Source: Chitinophaga pollutisoli (GTDB lineage Bacteria > Bacteroidota > Bacteroidia > Chitinophagales > Chitinophagaceae). From it: a DNA stretch of 64,000 nucleotides. Shown here one piece after another: positions 34,401-42,881 of the stretch; positions within the stretch are counted from its first letter, which is position 1, and each line of letters starts with the position of its first letter. The stretch is taken from NCBI RefSeq assembly GCF_038396755.1, contig NZ_CP149822.1:1798001-1862000 (forward strand). The letters run 5' to 3'. The position numbers and the translations under genes are program-made. The notes beneath the pieces are model-generated. The model saw nothing but the letters and a program-made list of their open reading frames with translations, searched no databases and was not told the origin of the DNA.

Positions 34401-36921
34401 GGAAATTACCGTCAACATCAACAAAGCCGATCTCAGCATCATCGCAGACGATAAATCGATGACGCAGGGCGATGTGTTACCCGCGCTCACCCTGCGATTC
34501 GTTGGTTTCCAATACGGCGAACAGGAAAACGTGCTCACCGCGCAGCCGCGTATCACCACCACCGCCACGCGCAATTCCCTGCCGGGAGAATATGACATCA
34601 CCATCACCGGCGCCACATCGCCGAACTACGCCATCACGTTCGTGAAAGGAACGATGACCGTATTGCCGCGGCCCAAACTGCAGCAAACCATCGACTTCCC
34701 GGCGATCACCGGCAAAACTTACGGCAACGCGCTATTCGCTCCCGGCGCCACCGCCACTTCAACACTCACCGTTGCCTACCACACAACAACGCCCACAGTC
34801 GTGGAAATCGTGAACGGAAGGGTGAAGATTGTAGGAACAGGTAACGCATCCGTAACCGCCAGCCAGGCAGGCAACAACGATTATGAAGCCGCGCCGGAAG
34901 TCACCAGGACCTTTGCCGTGCAGGGCGCTCCCCTCCAGGTAAAAGCGGACAATAAAACGAAAGTCGAAGGACAGGCGAACCCCACGCTGACAGTTACTTA
35001 CACCGGCTTTGTGAACGGTGAAACGGTAAGCGTGCTCACCCAACGCGCCACACCTACCACCGCCGTTACCGAATCCACTCCGGCAGGTGAATACGACATC
35101 TTCCCCGGATCGGCAGCCGCCGCCAATTACACGATGAACTATGTGAACGGAAAGCTGACGGTAACGGCGAAGCCGCGCCAGGCGCAAACCATCACATTCC
35201 CGCAACCCGCCGCCAAAACTTACGGCGATGGCGATTTTGCGGGCGGCGCGCAGGCGTCTTCCGGGCTGGAGGTACGTTACACTTCCCTCACACCGGCGGT
35301 AGCCACGATCATCAACGGGCAAATCCACATCCTGAAAGCAGGCACGGCCACCATCCGCGCCGAACAGGACGGCAACAACGACTACCGGCCCGCTACGGCC
35401 GTGTCGCGCAACATCGTGATCAACAAAGCCACGCTGAACGCCAAACCCGACGACAAGTCGAAAGTTTACCGCGATCCGAACCCGGTGTTCACGATCGCAT
35501 ATACCGGTTTTGTGAACGGAGACGATGCCGCGGATATCCAGACGCCGCCTGTGGTCAATACCCGCGCCACTGCTACATCAGACGTGGGCAATTATGAGAT
35601 CTGGCTGTCGGGGGGAACGGATGAAAATTACCAGTTCAGCTTCCGCGAAGGCAAGCTGGACATTACGCCCCGCTCACAAACCATCACATTCGACGCGCTT
35701 GCCGGCAAGCAATACGGCGATGCGGATTTCGCGCTTGCGGGCACCGCAGCATCCGGTCTGGCGGTGACTTACGTCAACGAAACGCCGGATATCATCACCA
35801 TCACCGGCACGCAAGTACGCATCCTCAAAGCCGGGCGCGCGAGCATCCGCGCAACGCAGGCCGGCAACAATAACTGGCAGGCTGCCGCTCCTGTTACGCG
35901 GGCTTTCGATATCAGTAAGGCGCCGCTGACCGTTACGGCCGACAACAAAACCCGTGTGGAAGGAACCGATAACCCGGCGTTCACCCTGCGTTATACCGGT
36001 TTCGTGAACGGTGATGACGCCGGCGATATCCAGACGCAGCCGCTGGCCACCACAACGGCTACACGCAATTCGCAACCGGGTAATTACGACATCACGGTTG
36101 CCGGCGGAACCGCGGACAACTACCGCTTTATATATGTGAAAGGCACGCTCACCGTGACACCCGCGGTACAGACGAAGCCCCAGACGATTACATTCCCCGC
36201 GCTGGCCGCGCGCACTTACGGCGCAGCGGATTTCGCACCGGGCGCGAGCGCTTCATCTAACCTCGCCGTTACCTACGCCAGTTCGAACCCGGATGTGGCC
36301 AGTATCGTAAACGGGAATATCCATATCGTTGGTGCGGGTACCACCACCATTACCGCGCGGCAGGCAGGCAATAACGACTGGCTGGCCGCAGCGCCGGTGA
36401 GCCGCACATTCACCGTGGAAAAAGCCTGGCTGACCGCTACGGCGCACAACAAAACAAAAGAAGCGGGCACCCCCAATCCCCAGTTCTCCCTTGCCATTAC
36501 CGGTTTCGTGTTGAATGAGGCGGCACATGTGCTCACGCGGGATGTTACGTTTACCTCGCCCGCCAACGAATACAGCCGTCCGGGTAAATATCCCATTATC
36601 CCCGGCGGAGGCGCAGCGGCCAACTATCATTTCCGCTATGTGAACGGCATTTTGACCGTAACCCCGAAAATCACCGACAACGTGAAAGCCTGGTGCAGCA
36701 GCCGCAGCACGCTCCAGGTAAGGATTTTCGTGATGGAGGCGCAAAGGGCGAACATCTTCCTGTACACCACTTCCGGCCAGCAGGTTTCGCCCTTCTTCCG
36801 CCAGCTGAACGCAGGGAGCAACACCATCCAGATTGACGTGTCGAACATCCCGACAGGTATGTACATCCTGCATATCAACGGCGACAAAACCAAACTTTCC
36901 CAAAACATAGCGATTAACTAA
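31498..36921 (+). CDS. Giant T9SS-exported repeat protein: six FnIII-like plus six MBG-type units
   Basis: 1807 residues. The ATG at 31498 gives a Sec signal peptide (MKHYLRILPWLFLLLCGIRG). Six FnIII-like units of about 115 residues follow, each with a Y/W-x-x-GDG-x-x-R core, a KxGxPV loop, and TTYHFxxxEYN near the end. Then six units of about 165 residues, each starting QTITFPxxxxKTYGDxDF and ending NYxFxYVNGxLTVTP, the MBG-type double beta-sandwich pattern. The last 75 residues contain the type A T9SS sorting domain (FLYTTSGQQV, NIPTGMYILHINGDK). Probably surface-attached or secreted; binding or adhesion is possible, no catalytic motif seen. Downstream of susCD and upstream of a PorV-like gene. 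Confidence 0.88.
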   Translation: MKHYLRILPWLFLLLCGIRGARAATPTLPSSGITFNTVEGNHLGFYWTRGDGAKRIVIAKAGGPVQARPVNGRTYTPNPAFGQGEAVGAGEYVIGYGNLSQLTTTGLTSGVTYYFAVFEFNGDNATTEYLTTAFMTANKATEKPPVTQVSNIQISDITGSKATIKWTNGNGYGRLLVMREGSPVDAQPTEFVNYNANANFGVGAQIGTGNYVVYNWYSGSATQTVYRLKNGTTYHIAAYEFNGWNGPAFTRPAATATFNTPSEPSKPPGAMYSDSRDTRQFRMLFPAGDGTHRLVIGKKGSPVTSVPTDGTVYTADSEFGKGTRLGTDEFVVYAGTEWLKLITGLEPGTTYHFRTFEYNEANTTDYLTSAFSEGSATTLTTPTASPTILQLSDIRAFQMTANWDKGDGNSRILIGKANGPVDITPEDFKAYSASGNFGTGAQIGNGNFVLSEGNQTQVTIYQLTAGVTYHFALLEANGSVAPMYLKPGITASATTNPKPTTHPNSLSIDSRMINSLRVYCNMGNGTKLLVIGKKGSPVTAVPVDKEIYTGSWKFEDGDEIAPGEFVIHSGTWNAPTVNNLEPNTTYHFRVINYNEVNGEPFYYTADPMTDGSGSTIDYARPQASNLTFPEIQHTSVKLKFDAGGGTRRLVIYKAGGPVDANPANGAGYGAGSALGNGNIVAGYTTSDELTATGLTAGTNYHFAVYEITPTYYFYTPDPLRGQTTTTGATQTITFPDFTAKTYGDADFDLPAQASSGLPISYDFSSNYVEVVNGKFHIIRSGTVTVTARQPGDAIYAPATPVSKDLTIAKKALTIRAANKTIAFGDDIPALTATYDGFVLGETEAALSKLPTLSTDAKKGDPSGDYTINITGATATNYDITHASGILTIQPPPRTPQTINFPPLADLRYGMGHTTLNARATSNLPIVYQSSNTAIAQVVNGQIQIVKAGTVKITAYCPGDQTWEDAPPVEITVNINKADLSIIADDKSMTQGDVLPALTLRFVGFQYGEQENVLTAQPRITTTATRNSLPGEYDITITGATSPNYAITFVKGTMTVLPRPKLQQTIDFPAITGKTYGNALFAPGATATSTLTVAYHTTTPTVVEIVNGRVKIVGTGNASVTASQAGNNDYEAAPEVTRTFAVQGAPLQVKADNKTKVEGQANPTLTVTYTGFVNGETVSVLTQRATPTTAVTESTPAGEYDIFPGSAAAANYTMNYVNGKLTVTAKPRQAQTITFPQPAAKTYGDGDFAGGAQASSGLEVRYTSLTPAVATIINGQIHILKAGTATIRAEQDGNNDYRPATAVSRNIVINKATLNAKPDDKSKVYRDPNPVFTIAYTGFVNGDDAADIQTPPVVNTRATATSDVGNYEIWLSGGTDENYQFSFREGKLDITPRSQTITFDALAGKQYGDADFALAGTAASGLAVTYVNETPDIITITGTQVRILKAGRASIRATQAGNNNWQAAAPVTRAFDISKAPLTVTADNKTRVEGTDNPAFTLRYTGFVNGDDAGDIQTQPLATTTATRNSQPGNYDITVAGGTADNYRFIYVKGTLTVTPAVQTKPQTITFPALAARTYGAADFAPGASASSNLAVTYASSNPDVASIVNGNIHIVGAGTTTITARQAGNNDWLAAAPVSRTFTVEKAWLTATAHNKTKEAGTPNPQFSLAITGFVLNEAAHVLTRDVTFTSPANEYSRPGKYPIIPGGGAAANYHFRYVNGILTVTPKITDNVKAWCSSRSTLQVRIFVMEAQRANIFLYTTSGQQVSPFFRQLNAGSNTIQIDVSNIPTGMYILHINGDKTKLSQNIAIN

Positions 36922-36928
36922 AAATAAT

Positions 36929-36955
36929 AGCCGGGCCCGCGTGGCCCGGCTTCAA
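36929..36955 (+). terminator. Terminator after the giant repeat protein
   Basis: Stem AGCCGGGCC/GGCCCGGCT (36929-36951); the T-tract is weak, so read-through to the porV-like gene 15 nt on is likely. Confidence 0.5.
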
Positions 36956-36965
36956 AAAGATACGC

Positions 36966-38066
36966 ATGAAAAAGACTTACCTGTTCCGCGCTTCCATCGC
37001 CGTCATGCTGCTGACCAGCGCAGGCGCCGCCAGCGGACAAACCACCGAACCCGTGAACATCACTTCATCCGCCGTTCCGTTCCTGCGCATCCCTGCCGAC
37101 GCGCGCGCGGCGGGCATGGGCAACATGGGGCTGGCCACCAGTCCGGATGCCAACAGCGGTCTCTGGAACCTTTCCAAAACGCCCTTCGCCGACAGCACCG
37201 GTTCGCTGGCGGTGAATTACAGCCCCTGGATGCGGGATGTCACCAAAGACGTTTACCTGCTGCATGCCGGCGGGTACTACAGACTCGGGGACGAGCAGGC
37301 GATTTCGGCTAATATCCGGTATTTCAGCCTGGGCAATTTGCCGCTGACGGATTACAACGGCCAGCTCATCAAAACCTCCTACCCCCGGGAGATGTCGTTC
37401 GATATCGGTTATGCCCGCAAGCTGACCGACCGGTTCGGCATCGGCGTGGCGTTCCGGTACATCCATTCGAGCCTGGTGCGGGGCAACCTCAACGAGGTAC
37501 GCTACAAACCCGCCACAGCCGTAGCCGGCGACATTTCGATGTATTATTCCGGTTTGAATGAAGATGGCCAGGGTTTGACGGCAGGCCTGGCGCTGAGCAA
37601 CCTCGGCTCACGCATCGCTTATCGCGGCGATTCCGACCAGAAAGAATTCCTGCCCGCCAACTTCGGGCTGGGTGTGGCATACACATTCGTCATGCAGGAA
37701 GATCACCGGCTGATGCTGGGTGTGGAAGGGAATAAACTGATGGTGCCGGAGATGAAGGATGTGAAGGAATATTATGAAACGGGCGCGATGGCGGCCTGGT
37801 TCAAGTCGTTCAGCCACAATACCTGGCGCGCATCGGGCGGAATGGAATATTCGTATCGCAATGCTTTCAGCGCGCGGCTGGGATACGTTTCCGGCAACCG
37901 GCAGGAAGGCAGGATACAGGAGATGACAGCCGGGATCGGCGGGCGTTACCGCATGGTGGCGATGAACCTTTCGTATATGGTGCCCACCGGCAGCGGCGCC
38001 AACCGCAATCCGCTGTCAAACACCCTGCGCATCGGCCTCACCGTCGATCTTGCAGCGCAGCGATAA
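36966..38066 (+). CDS. PorV/LptO-like type IX secretion outer-membrane protein
   Basis: 366 residues. Signal peptide ending SGQ, then VPFLRIPADARAAGMGNMGL (about 38-57), the PorV family signature, followed by SPDANSGLWNLSK. The rest alternates aromatic and hydrophobic residues as in a FadL-type beta-barrel and ends LRIGLTVDLAAQR. PorV shuttles T9SS cargo from the secretion pore to the surface attachment complex. Position right behind a T9SS substrate gene suggests it serves that cargo; it may be a paralogue of a housekeeping PorV elsewhere. About 20-30 residues shorter than usual PorV. Confidence 0.85.
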   Translation: MKKTYLFRASIAVMLLTSAGAASGQTTEPVNITSSAVPFLRIPADARAAGMGNMGLATSPDANSGLWNLSKTPFADSTGSLAVNYSPWMRDVTKDVYLLHAGGYYRLGDEQAISANIRYFSLGNLPLTDYNGQLIKTSYPREMSFDIGYARKLTDRFGIGVAFRYIHSSLVRGNLNEVRYKPATAVAGDISMYYSGLNEDGQGLTAGLALSNLGSRIAYRGDSDQKEFLPANFGLGVAYTFVMQEDHRLMLGVEGNKLMVPEMKDVKEYYETGAMAAWFKSFSHNTWRASGGMEYSYRNAFSARLGYVSGNRQEGRIQEMTAGIGGRYRMVAMNLSYMVPTGSGANRNPLSNTLRIGLTVDLAAQR

Positions 38067-38088
38067 CGGGATAATTGCTTCTAAAATG

Positions 38089-38119
38089 AAAAAGCCGGCG
38101 CGATTGCAGCCGGCTTTTT
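38089..38119. terminator. Bidirectional terminator between the PorV-like gene and galK
   Basis: AAAAAGCCGGC/GCCGGCTTTTT (38089-38099 with 38109-38119), with U-tracts in both directions. Confidence 0.85.
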
Positions 38120-38135
38120 CCGTTCGGTAAATACG

Positions 38136-39302
38136 TTATGCAACGGCTTCGGTGGCGAGTTCCACTTTGGCGCCGTCTTCAATGGAAGTGATATAGATTT
38201 CCGGGACAACGCCGTATCGCTGGCGGAACTGTTCCTGCACGAAATTGCAGAAATCCTCCACTTTCCCGGTTTCCACGAGGTTGATGGTGCATCCGCCGAA
38301 TCCGCCGCCCATCATGCGCGCGCCGGCTACTTCGGGGCGTTGGGAGGCCAGCTCGGCCAGGAAATCCAGCTCCGGGCAGGAAACTTCATACAATTTGCTC
38401 AGCCCTTGGTGCGATGCGAACATGAGCGCGCCGGCTGCTTTCAGTTCGTTACGCTGCAGGTGCGCGCAGGCTTTTTCCACGCGTTCGTTTTCCTGGGTCA
38501 CATAGAGGCAACGGTCGTATACTTTGGCGGGCAGCAAGTGTTGCTGCTGTTGTACCTGCGCGGAGGTGACGTCGCGCAGGCTGTTGATGCCGGGGTACAC
38601 CGCGCGGAGGAGCTTCACGCCTTCCTCACATTGTTCGCGGCGGACGTTGTATTCGGAAGAAGCCAGGGAATGGTGGACCATCGAGTTGACGAGCACCACT
38701 TTCACTTCTTCAGAGAAGCGGAAGGGGAAATACTGGTATTCCAGGCTGCGGCAATCGAGCAGCATGACGCTGTCCTTTTTACCGTGCAGGTTCGCGAACT
38801 GGTCCATAATGCCGCATTTCACACCCGGGAAGGTATGTTCGGCCAGCTGGCCGATGCGGGCCATTTCCATGCGGGAGATATTGAAACCGAGGAGATGGCT
38901 GAGCCCTACGGCCAGGCCTCCTTCCACAGCGGCGGAGCTGCTCATGCCGGCGCCGATGGGGATATCACCGGTGATGACGCAGTCGAACCCCTTCACTTCG
39001 TATCCTTTTTGCTGCAAGTGGAACACCACGCCTTTGAGGTAATTGATCCAGTCGCCGCCGGGAACGATATTTTCCAGGGCAAAGGAAGCGGTTTCGCCGC
39101 TGAACAGGGCGTGGGCGTTGCAGGTATCGGTGCCGTTGAGGGCGATGGCGTAGATAATGCGCTTATCGATGGCGGCGGGCAATACGAAGCCCTCGTTGTA
39201 GTCGGTGTGTTCCCCGATCAGGTTGATCCTGCCCGGCGAGCTCACGATCAGTGGCTCCCGGTTGAAACGCTTGCGAAACTCCGCTATGGCTGTGGAAATC
39301 AT
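38136..39302 (-). CDS. galK: Galactokinase
   Basis: 388 residues, GHMP kinase. Phosphorylates galactose at C1, first step of the Leloir pathway. SPGRINLIGEHTDYNEGFVLP (residues 23-43, the galactokinase signature; quoted here as SPGRINLIGEHTDYNEGF) and the ATP-binding GDIPIGAGMSSSAAVEGGL (about 135-153) are intact. ARMMGGGFGGCTINLV (about 335-350) is the third GHMP motif. No galT or galM lies next to it, so it is a single gene, facing a long upstream region with direct repeats. Confidence 0.96.
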   Translation of the reverse strand: MISTAIAEFRKRFNREPLIVSSPGRINLIGEHTDYNEGFVLPAAIDKRIIYAIALNGTDTCNAHALFSGETASFALENIVPGGDWINYLKGVVFHLQQKGYEVKGFDCVITGDIPIGAGMSSSAAVEGGLAVGLSHLLGFNISRMEMARIGQLAEHTFPGVKCGIMDQFANLHGKKDSVMLLDCRSLEYQYFPFRFSEEVKVVLVNSMVHHSLASSEYNVRREQCEEGVKLLRAVYPGINSLRDVTSAQVQQQQHLLPAKVYDRCLYVTQENERVEKACAHLQRNELKAAGALMFASHQGLSKLYEVSCPELDFLAELASQRPEVAGARMMGGGFGGCTINLVETGKVEDFCNFVQEQFRQRYGVVPEIYITSIEDGAKVELATEAVA

Positions 39303-39458
39303 TATAAGGGTAAATTTTACACCTAAAAATAGTAAAAAACCGGAGGAAACAAAAAGTTGTAGTGTAAACCGGCGGGTATTCTACACGTTAATTTACTATC
39401 AAAACCCTCGATTTGGGCCGGTTTTCACCGCTTACACAACATATTGACAGTTAACTGA
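39303..39458. other. Upstream region of galK
   Basis: Gene-free. On the minus strand two related blocks occur, GTGTAGAATACCC and GTGTAAAATTTACCC, plus GGTTTACAC, which could be a regulator's direct-repeat binding site. No convincing TAnnTTTG element. Confidence 0.3.
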
Positions 39459-39558
39459 TTGTTCGTTCATCCTTCGTTCATCCTTCGTTCAAAGTCCGTA
39501 TTTACCTATAGGCAAACGAAGGATGAACGAAGGATGGACGAAGGATGGGCGAAAGGCG
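39459..39558. repeat. Long inverted repeat made of 11-bp tandem units
   Basis: Left arm: CATCCTTCGTT repeated (39468-39478, 39479-39489) with flanking TTCGTT; right arm: AACGAAGGATG three times (39515-39525, 39526-39536, 39537-39547 as GACGAAGGATG) and a decayed fourth. 39462-39489 pairs with 39515-39542 over 28 bp with one G-T mismatch, around a 25-nt loop. It is followed by a strong terminator at 39602. An RNA structure or a repeat-derived element is likely; function unknown. Confidence 0.75.
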
Positions 39559-39601
39559 AACAGGCCGATTTCAATAGTATATTCTCAGAAGTGTTATTAA
39601 A

Positions 39602-39634
39602 GCAAAGGGCCGTCATTGCTGACGGCCCTTTGCG
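39602..39634. terminator. Strong terminator-like hairpin in the galK-MFS gap
   Basis: Perfect 14-bp stem GCAAAGGGCCGTCA/TGACGGCCCTTTGC with loop TTGC. It follows the 11-bp repeat hairpin and no protein gene, so it may end a small RNA. Confidence 0.6.
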
Positions 39635-39678
39635 GATTCTCTCGCCATACGGTCACATGTTCATCCGACTTGACCAAT

Positions 39679-39710
39679 AAAAAAAGACCAGCGTCAATGC
39701 CGGTCTTTTA
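39679..39710 (-). terminator. Terminator after the FucP-type permease (39734-41065)
   Basis: Stem AAAGACCAGC/GCCGGTCTTT with one mismatch, and A-run on plus giving a U-tract on the minus transcript. Confidence 0.75.
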
Positions 39711-39733
39711 TTATTGGTGTTATACGGATCAAA

Positions 39734-41065
39734 TTATTTAGCAGCACGTGTTTTACCGATCAGGTGCCCTTTAAGGGCGAAGAACAAGATATAAACATAG
39801 CAGGGTACCATTGCGTAAAGGAAAGCCGATTTGAATGTCACTCCGTCGGAATGCAACGCAAAACCGAGCAAGGAATTCTCTTCGTACAGACCTGTGTAAA
39901 TCTGTGGCAGGATGGCACCGCCAGCGATACCCATAACGAGAATGGCGGAGCCTATCTTGGTATATTTACCTAGACCTTCGATAGCAAGCGGGAAGATAGC
40001 GGGCCACATCAGGGCGTTTGCAAAACCGAGCAGTGCAATGAACGTCACCGCAGTCGAGCCATCGGTAAAGTAAGCGCCAAGCGTGAAAAGGATGCCGAGT
40101 ACAGCGGAAGCCCGGAGTGCCATATCCTGGGAAATCAATTTTGGAATCGTAAAGATACCTATAACATAACCCACCAGCATGGAACCAAGGGTGAACGAGC
40201 TAAAGTATTTAGCAGCATCGGCACTCAGACCAACACTTTTACCGTAAGTTCCAATTACGTCACCGGCCATAACTTCCACACCTACGTATACAAAAATACA
40301 GAGAGCGCCCAGCCAGAGGTAAGGATACTTGCTGAGAGAACTGCGGGCCGGAACTGAAGCTCCGGAAGCGTCGGTTTCTTCCGCTTCGATTTCGGGCAAA
40401 TTGGAGCGGCGGATAAGGAATGCTACTACCAGAAGAAAGAGGGTAAGTACGATGTAAGGCATGATTACACGTCCAGCCAGTTCGTCGAGCAATTGGCTTT
40501 TCACCACGGCATTAGTCGTAGTTTTGATTTTCTCCTCAACTTCTGTCGCGTTTTTCAGGAGGATAGACGAAAGGATTAGGGGGCTGATCACACCGGCCAA
40601 TTTATTGCAGATACCCATGATAGAGATACGCTTCGCCGCGCTCTCGATTGGTCCGAGGATGCTCACATAAGGGTTGGTAGCTGTTTGGAGCAGTGAAAGG
40701 CCAGCGCCCTGGATAAACAGTCCCACCAGGAAAAGTATGAAACTATGGCTGTTGGCCGCAGGAATAAACACAAGTGAGCCCATGGCCATCACTACCAAGC
40801 CGATTGCCATGCCATTCTTGAATCCAAGCTTCTTCAATACCACTGAAGAGGGCAACGACCAGAGGAAATAGGGAATGTAAAAAGCAAAAGTCACCATTAA
40901 GGCCTGGGAATCAGTCAAATCGCACAAAAGCTGCAGAAACTGGATAAGGGATGCATTCAGCCAAGTCACGAACCCGAATACTGCGAAAAGTCCGCCAATA
41001 ATTAGCATGGCTTGTTTGTACCCTCCTTCCTGCGGAGCGGTCATTGGAATAGATTGGCTACTCAT
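39734..41065 (-). CDS. FucP-type sugar MFS permease
   Basis: 443 residues from the ATG at 41065; the frame's earlier start is TTG and lies over a -7-like box (CATCTTTG), so the ATG is preferred. Twelve hydrophobic helices. Family traits of the FucP/GluP subgroup: GFVTWLNASLIQFLQLLCDL (start of helix 1) and GLSLLQTATNPYVSILGPIE (helix 4-5 region), with YVGVEVMAGDVIGTYG in the second half. Likely proton-coupled uptake of a monosaccharide such as fucose or GlcNAc; substrate unproven. A LacI-type palindrome is 77 nt upstream. Codon use looks less GC-biased than the paralogue at 41253. Confidence 0.9.
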   Translation of the reverse strand: MSSQSIPMTAPQEGGYKQAMLIIGGLFAVFGFVTWLNASLIQFLQLLCDLTDSQALMVTFAFYIPYFLWSLPSSVVLKKLGFKNGMAIGLVVMAMGSLVFIPAANSHSFILFLVGLFIQGAGLSLLQTATNPYVSILGPIESAAKRISIMGICNKLAGVISPLILSSILLKNATEVEEKIKTTTNAVVKSQLLDELAGRVIMPYIVLTLFLLVVAFLIRRSNLPEIEAEETDASGASVPARSSLSKYPYLWLGALCIFVYVGVEVMAGDVIGTYGKSVGLSADAAKYFSSFTLGSMLVGYVIGIFTIPKLISQDMALRASAVLGILFTLGAYFTDGSTAVTFIALLGFANALMWPAIFPLAIEGLGKYTKIGSAILVMGIAGGAILPQIYTGLYEENSLLGFALHSDGVTFKSAFLYAMVPCYVYILFFALKGHLIGKTRAAK

Positions 41066-41141
41066 GAGCTGCAAAGGTTGATTGTTCAAAGATGAGCCAC
41101 GAACATAATGAACAATTCGCTAAATTCATAAATATATTAGC

Positions 41142-41157
41142 TAAAACGTTTGAGCAA
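41142..41157. promoter_or_regulatory. LacI-type operator palindrome between the two MFS genes
   Basis: GCTAAAACGTTTGAGC, a 16-bp palindrome with one mismatched pair and a central CG, as in LacI-family operators. Shares CTAAAACGTTT with the site at 47774. Sits between divergent permease genes. Confidence 0.6.
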
Positions 41158-41252
41158 TGTAAAAAAATACGGTCATCCCGTTTCTTTTTGCCCTTTTCTC
41201 AAAAAAATAATTATACATTTAGACCCTAAATTTTACCAAAATATAACGGTAT

Positions 41253-42881
41253 ATGTCCACGCCTAGCAAACAGGGTACGCACCCATCGTTCTCCGTACTG
41301 GTATTAGTTTTCTTTTTCTGGGGCTTCGTAGCGGCCTCCAACAGTATACTCATCCCCTTCTGTAAATCGCACTTCGAGCTGACGCAGATCCAATCGCAGC
41401 TGATCGACTTCGCGTTCTACGGCGCCTATTTCGTAGGATCTCTCATCCTCTACCTCCTTTCCGCCATGAAAGGGGTGGATATCCTCAACCGCATCGGATT
41501 TAAAAAAGGCATTATATACGGCCTGCTCATCTCCGGCGTGGGCGCCGCCGCCACCATCGGCGCGGTGAACCTCGGACTGGGCATGACCGACAAAACCGCC
41601 GCTTTCTATCTCATCCTCGGCGCCTACTTCATCGTGGCCCTGGGCTTCTCGCTGCAGCAAACCGCGGCCAACCCTTTCGCCGTGCTCCTCGGCGATCCGG
41701 CGGGCGGCGCGCACCGGCTCAGCCTCGCGGGCGGCGTGAACTCCTTCGGCACCACCATCGGGCCTATCATCGTGAGCATCCTGCTTTTCGGTTCGGCTAA
41801 AGTAAGCGGCGCCGAAGGCGACACCGATATCTCCAAGATCAACGTATTATACCTTACCCTCGTTGGCCTCTTCCTGGCTGCCGCGGGTATCTTCGCAGCC
41901 ACCAAAATGCCGAAGGGCACGGAAGACGATCACTTCGAATCTTCCCCCAAGGCCACCCGCTCCCTGCTGGGCATCACGCTGATGTTCGTGGTGATCGCGA
42001 TCGGAACGGGCGTAACCACGCACCCGCTCCCCTACTTCATCGCGGGCATCGTAGGCATCCTGGTGATCCTGTTCTACAGCCAGTTCAGCGCGCGCGGCAA
42101 CGGCGAAGGCTGGGGCGCCATGAGATATCCGCAGCTTATCATGGGGATGATCGCCATCTTCGTGTATGTAGGCGTGGAAGTGAGCGCTTCCTCCAACCTC
42201 GGCGAGCTCCTGAGAACACCGGGCTTCCTCACCCTGGAAGGCCTGCATGAATCCGAAATCAGCCCGTATATCTCCATCTTCTGGGGCGGCCTGATGATCG
42301 GCCGCTGGACAGGCGCCATCTCCGTATTCAACATTTCCAAAACCGCCCGCCAGGTGCTGTCTGTAGTAGTGCCCTTCATCGCCTACGGCGTGATCCTCGG
42401 CGCCAACGCCTGGAAAGGCAACGATATCACTGCGCTCTATCCCTTCGCGATCTGCATCGTGATCCAGATTGCGGGCTTCTTTTACGGCCAGGAAAAACCC
42501 ACCAAAACACTGCTCACCTTCGGCGTGATGGGTGTGGCGGCCATGGTGATCGGCCTGTTCACCACCGGCGTGGTAGCTACCTTCGCTTTCATCAGCGGCG
42601 GCCTGTTCTGCTCCGTGATGTGGCCCTGCATCTTCAGCCTCTCCATTGCCGGCCTCGGTAAATATACCGGCCAGGGTTCCTCCTTCCTCATCATGATGAT
42701 CCTCGGCGGCGCACTGGTGCCCCCCTTGCAAGGTGGCATCGCCGACAGCATCGGCATCCATATGTCTTATATTGTGCCCGTGGTTTGCTTCGCTTACCTG
42801 GCATTCTTCGCATTACGTGTAAAATCAATTTTAAACTCCCAAGGAATAGACTATGAGTCAGCAACTAGCGGTGGGCATTGA
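41253..42881 (+). CDS. FucP-type MFS permease, long form
   Basis: 542 residues, inner membrane. Helix 1 region [20 protein letters not shown] and [20 protein letters not shown] then PFAVLLGD, with [18 protein letters not shown] later, fit the FucP family. It has about 14 hydrophobic segments because of two extra helices in the central region (about residues 225-275). The divergent paralogue at 39734 has 12. It overlaps the ROK gene by 29 nt, so sugar uptake and phosphorylation are coupled in one transcript with the glycosylasparaginase. Substrate not assignable from sequence; GlcNAc or glucose fits the ROK neighbour. Confidence 0.88.
   Translation: MSTPSKQGTHPSFSVLVLVFFFWGFVAASNSILIPFCKSHFELTQIQSQLIDFAFYGAYFVGSLILYLLSAMKGVDILNRIGFKKGIIYGLLISGVGAAATIGAVNLGLGMTDKTAAFYLILGAYFIVALGFSLQQTAANPFAVLLGDPAGGAHRLSLAGGVNSFGTTIGPIIVSILLFGSAKVSGAEGDTDISKINVLYLTLVGLFLAAAGIFAATKMPKGTEDDHFESSPKATRSLLGITLMFVVIAIGTGVTTHPLPYFIAGIVGILVILFYSQFSARGNGEGWGAMRYPQLIMGMIAIFVYVGVEVSASSNLGELLRTPGFLTLEGLHESEISPYISIFWGGLMIGRWTGAISVFNISKTARQVLSVVVPFIAYGVILGANAWKGNDITALYPFAICIVIQIAGFFYGQEKPTKTLLTFGVMGVAAMVIGLFTTGVVATFAFISGGLFCSVMWPCIFSLSIAGLGKYTGQGSSFLIMMILGGALVPPLQGGIADSIGIHMSYIVPVVCFAYLAFFALRVKSILNSQGIDYESATSGGH

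Noticed and set aside
39459..39680. 73-codon plus ORF over the 11-bp repeats
   Set aside because: The frame is a by-product of the repeat units and crosses a terminator-like hairpin.
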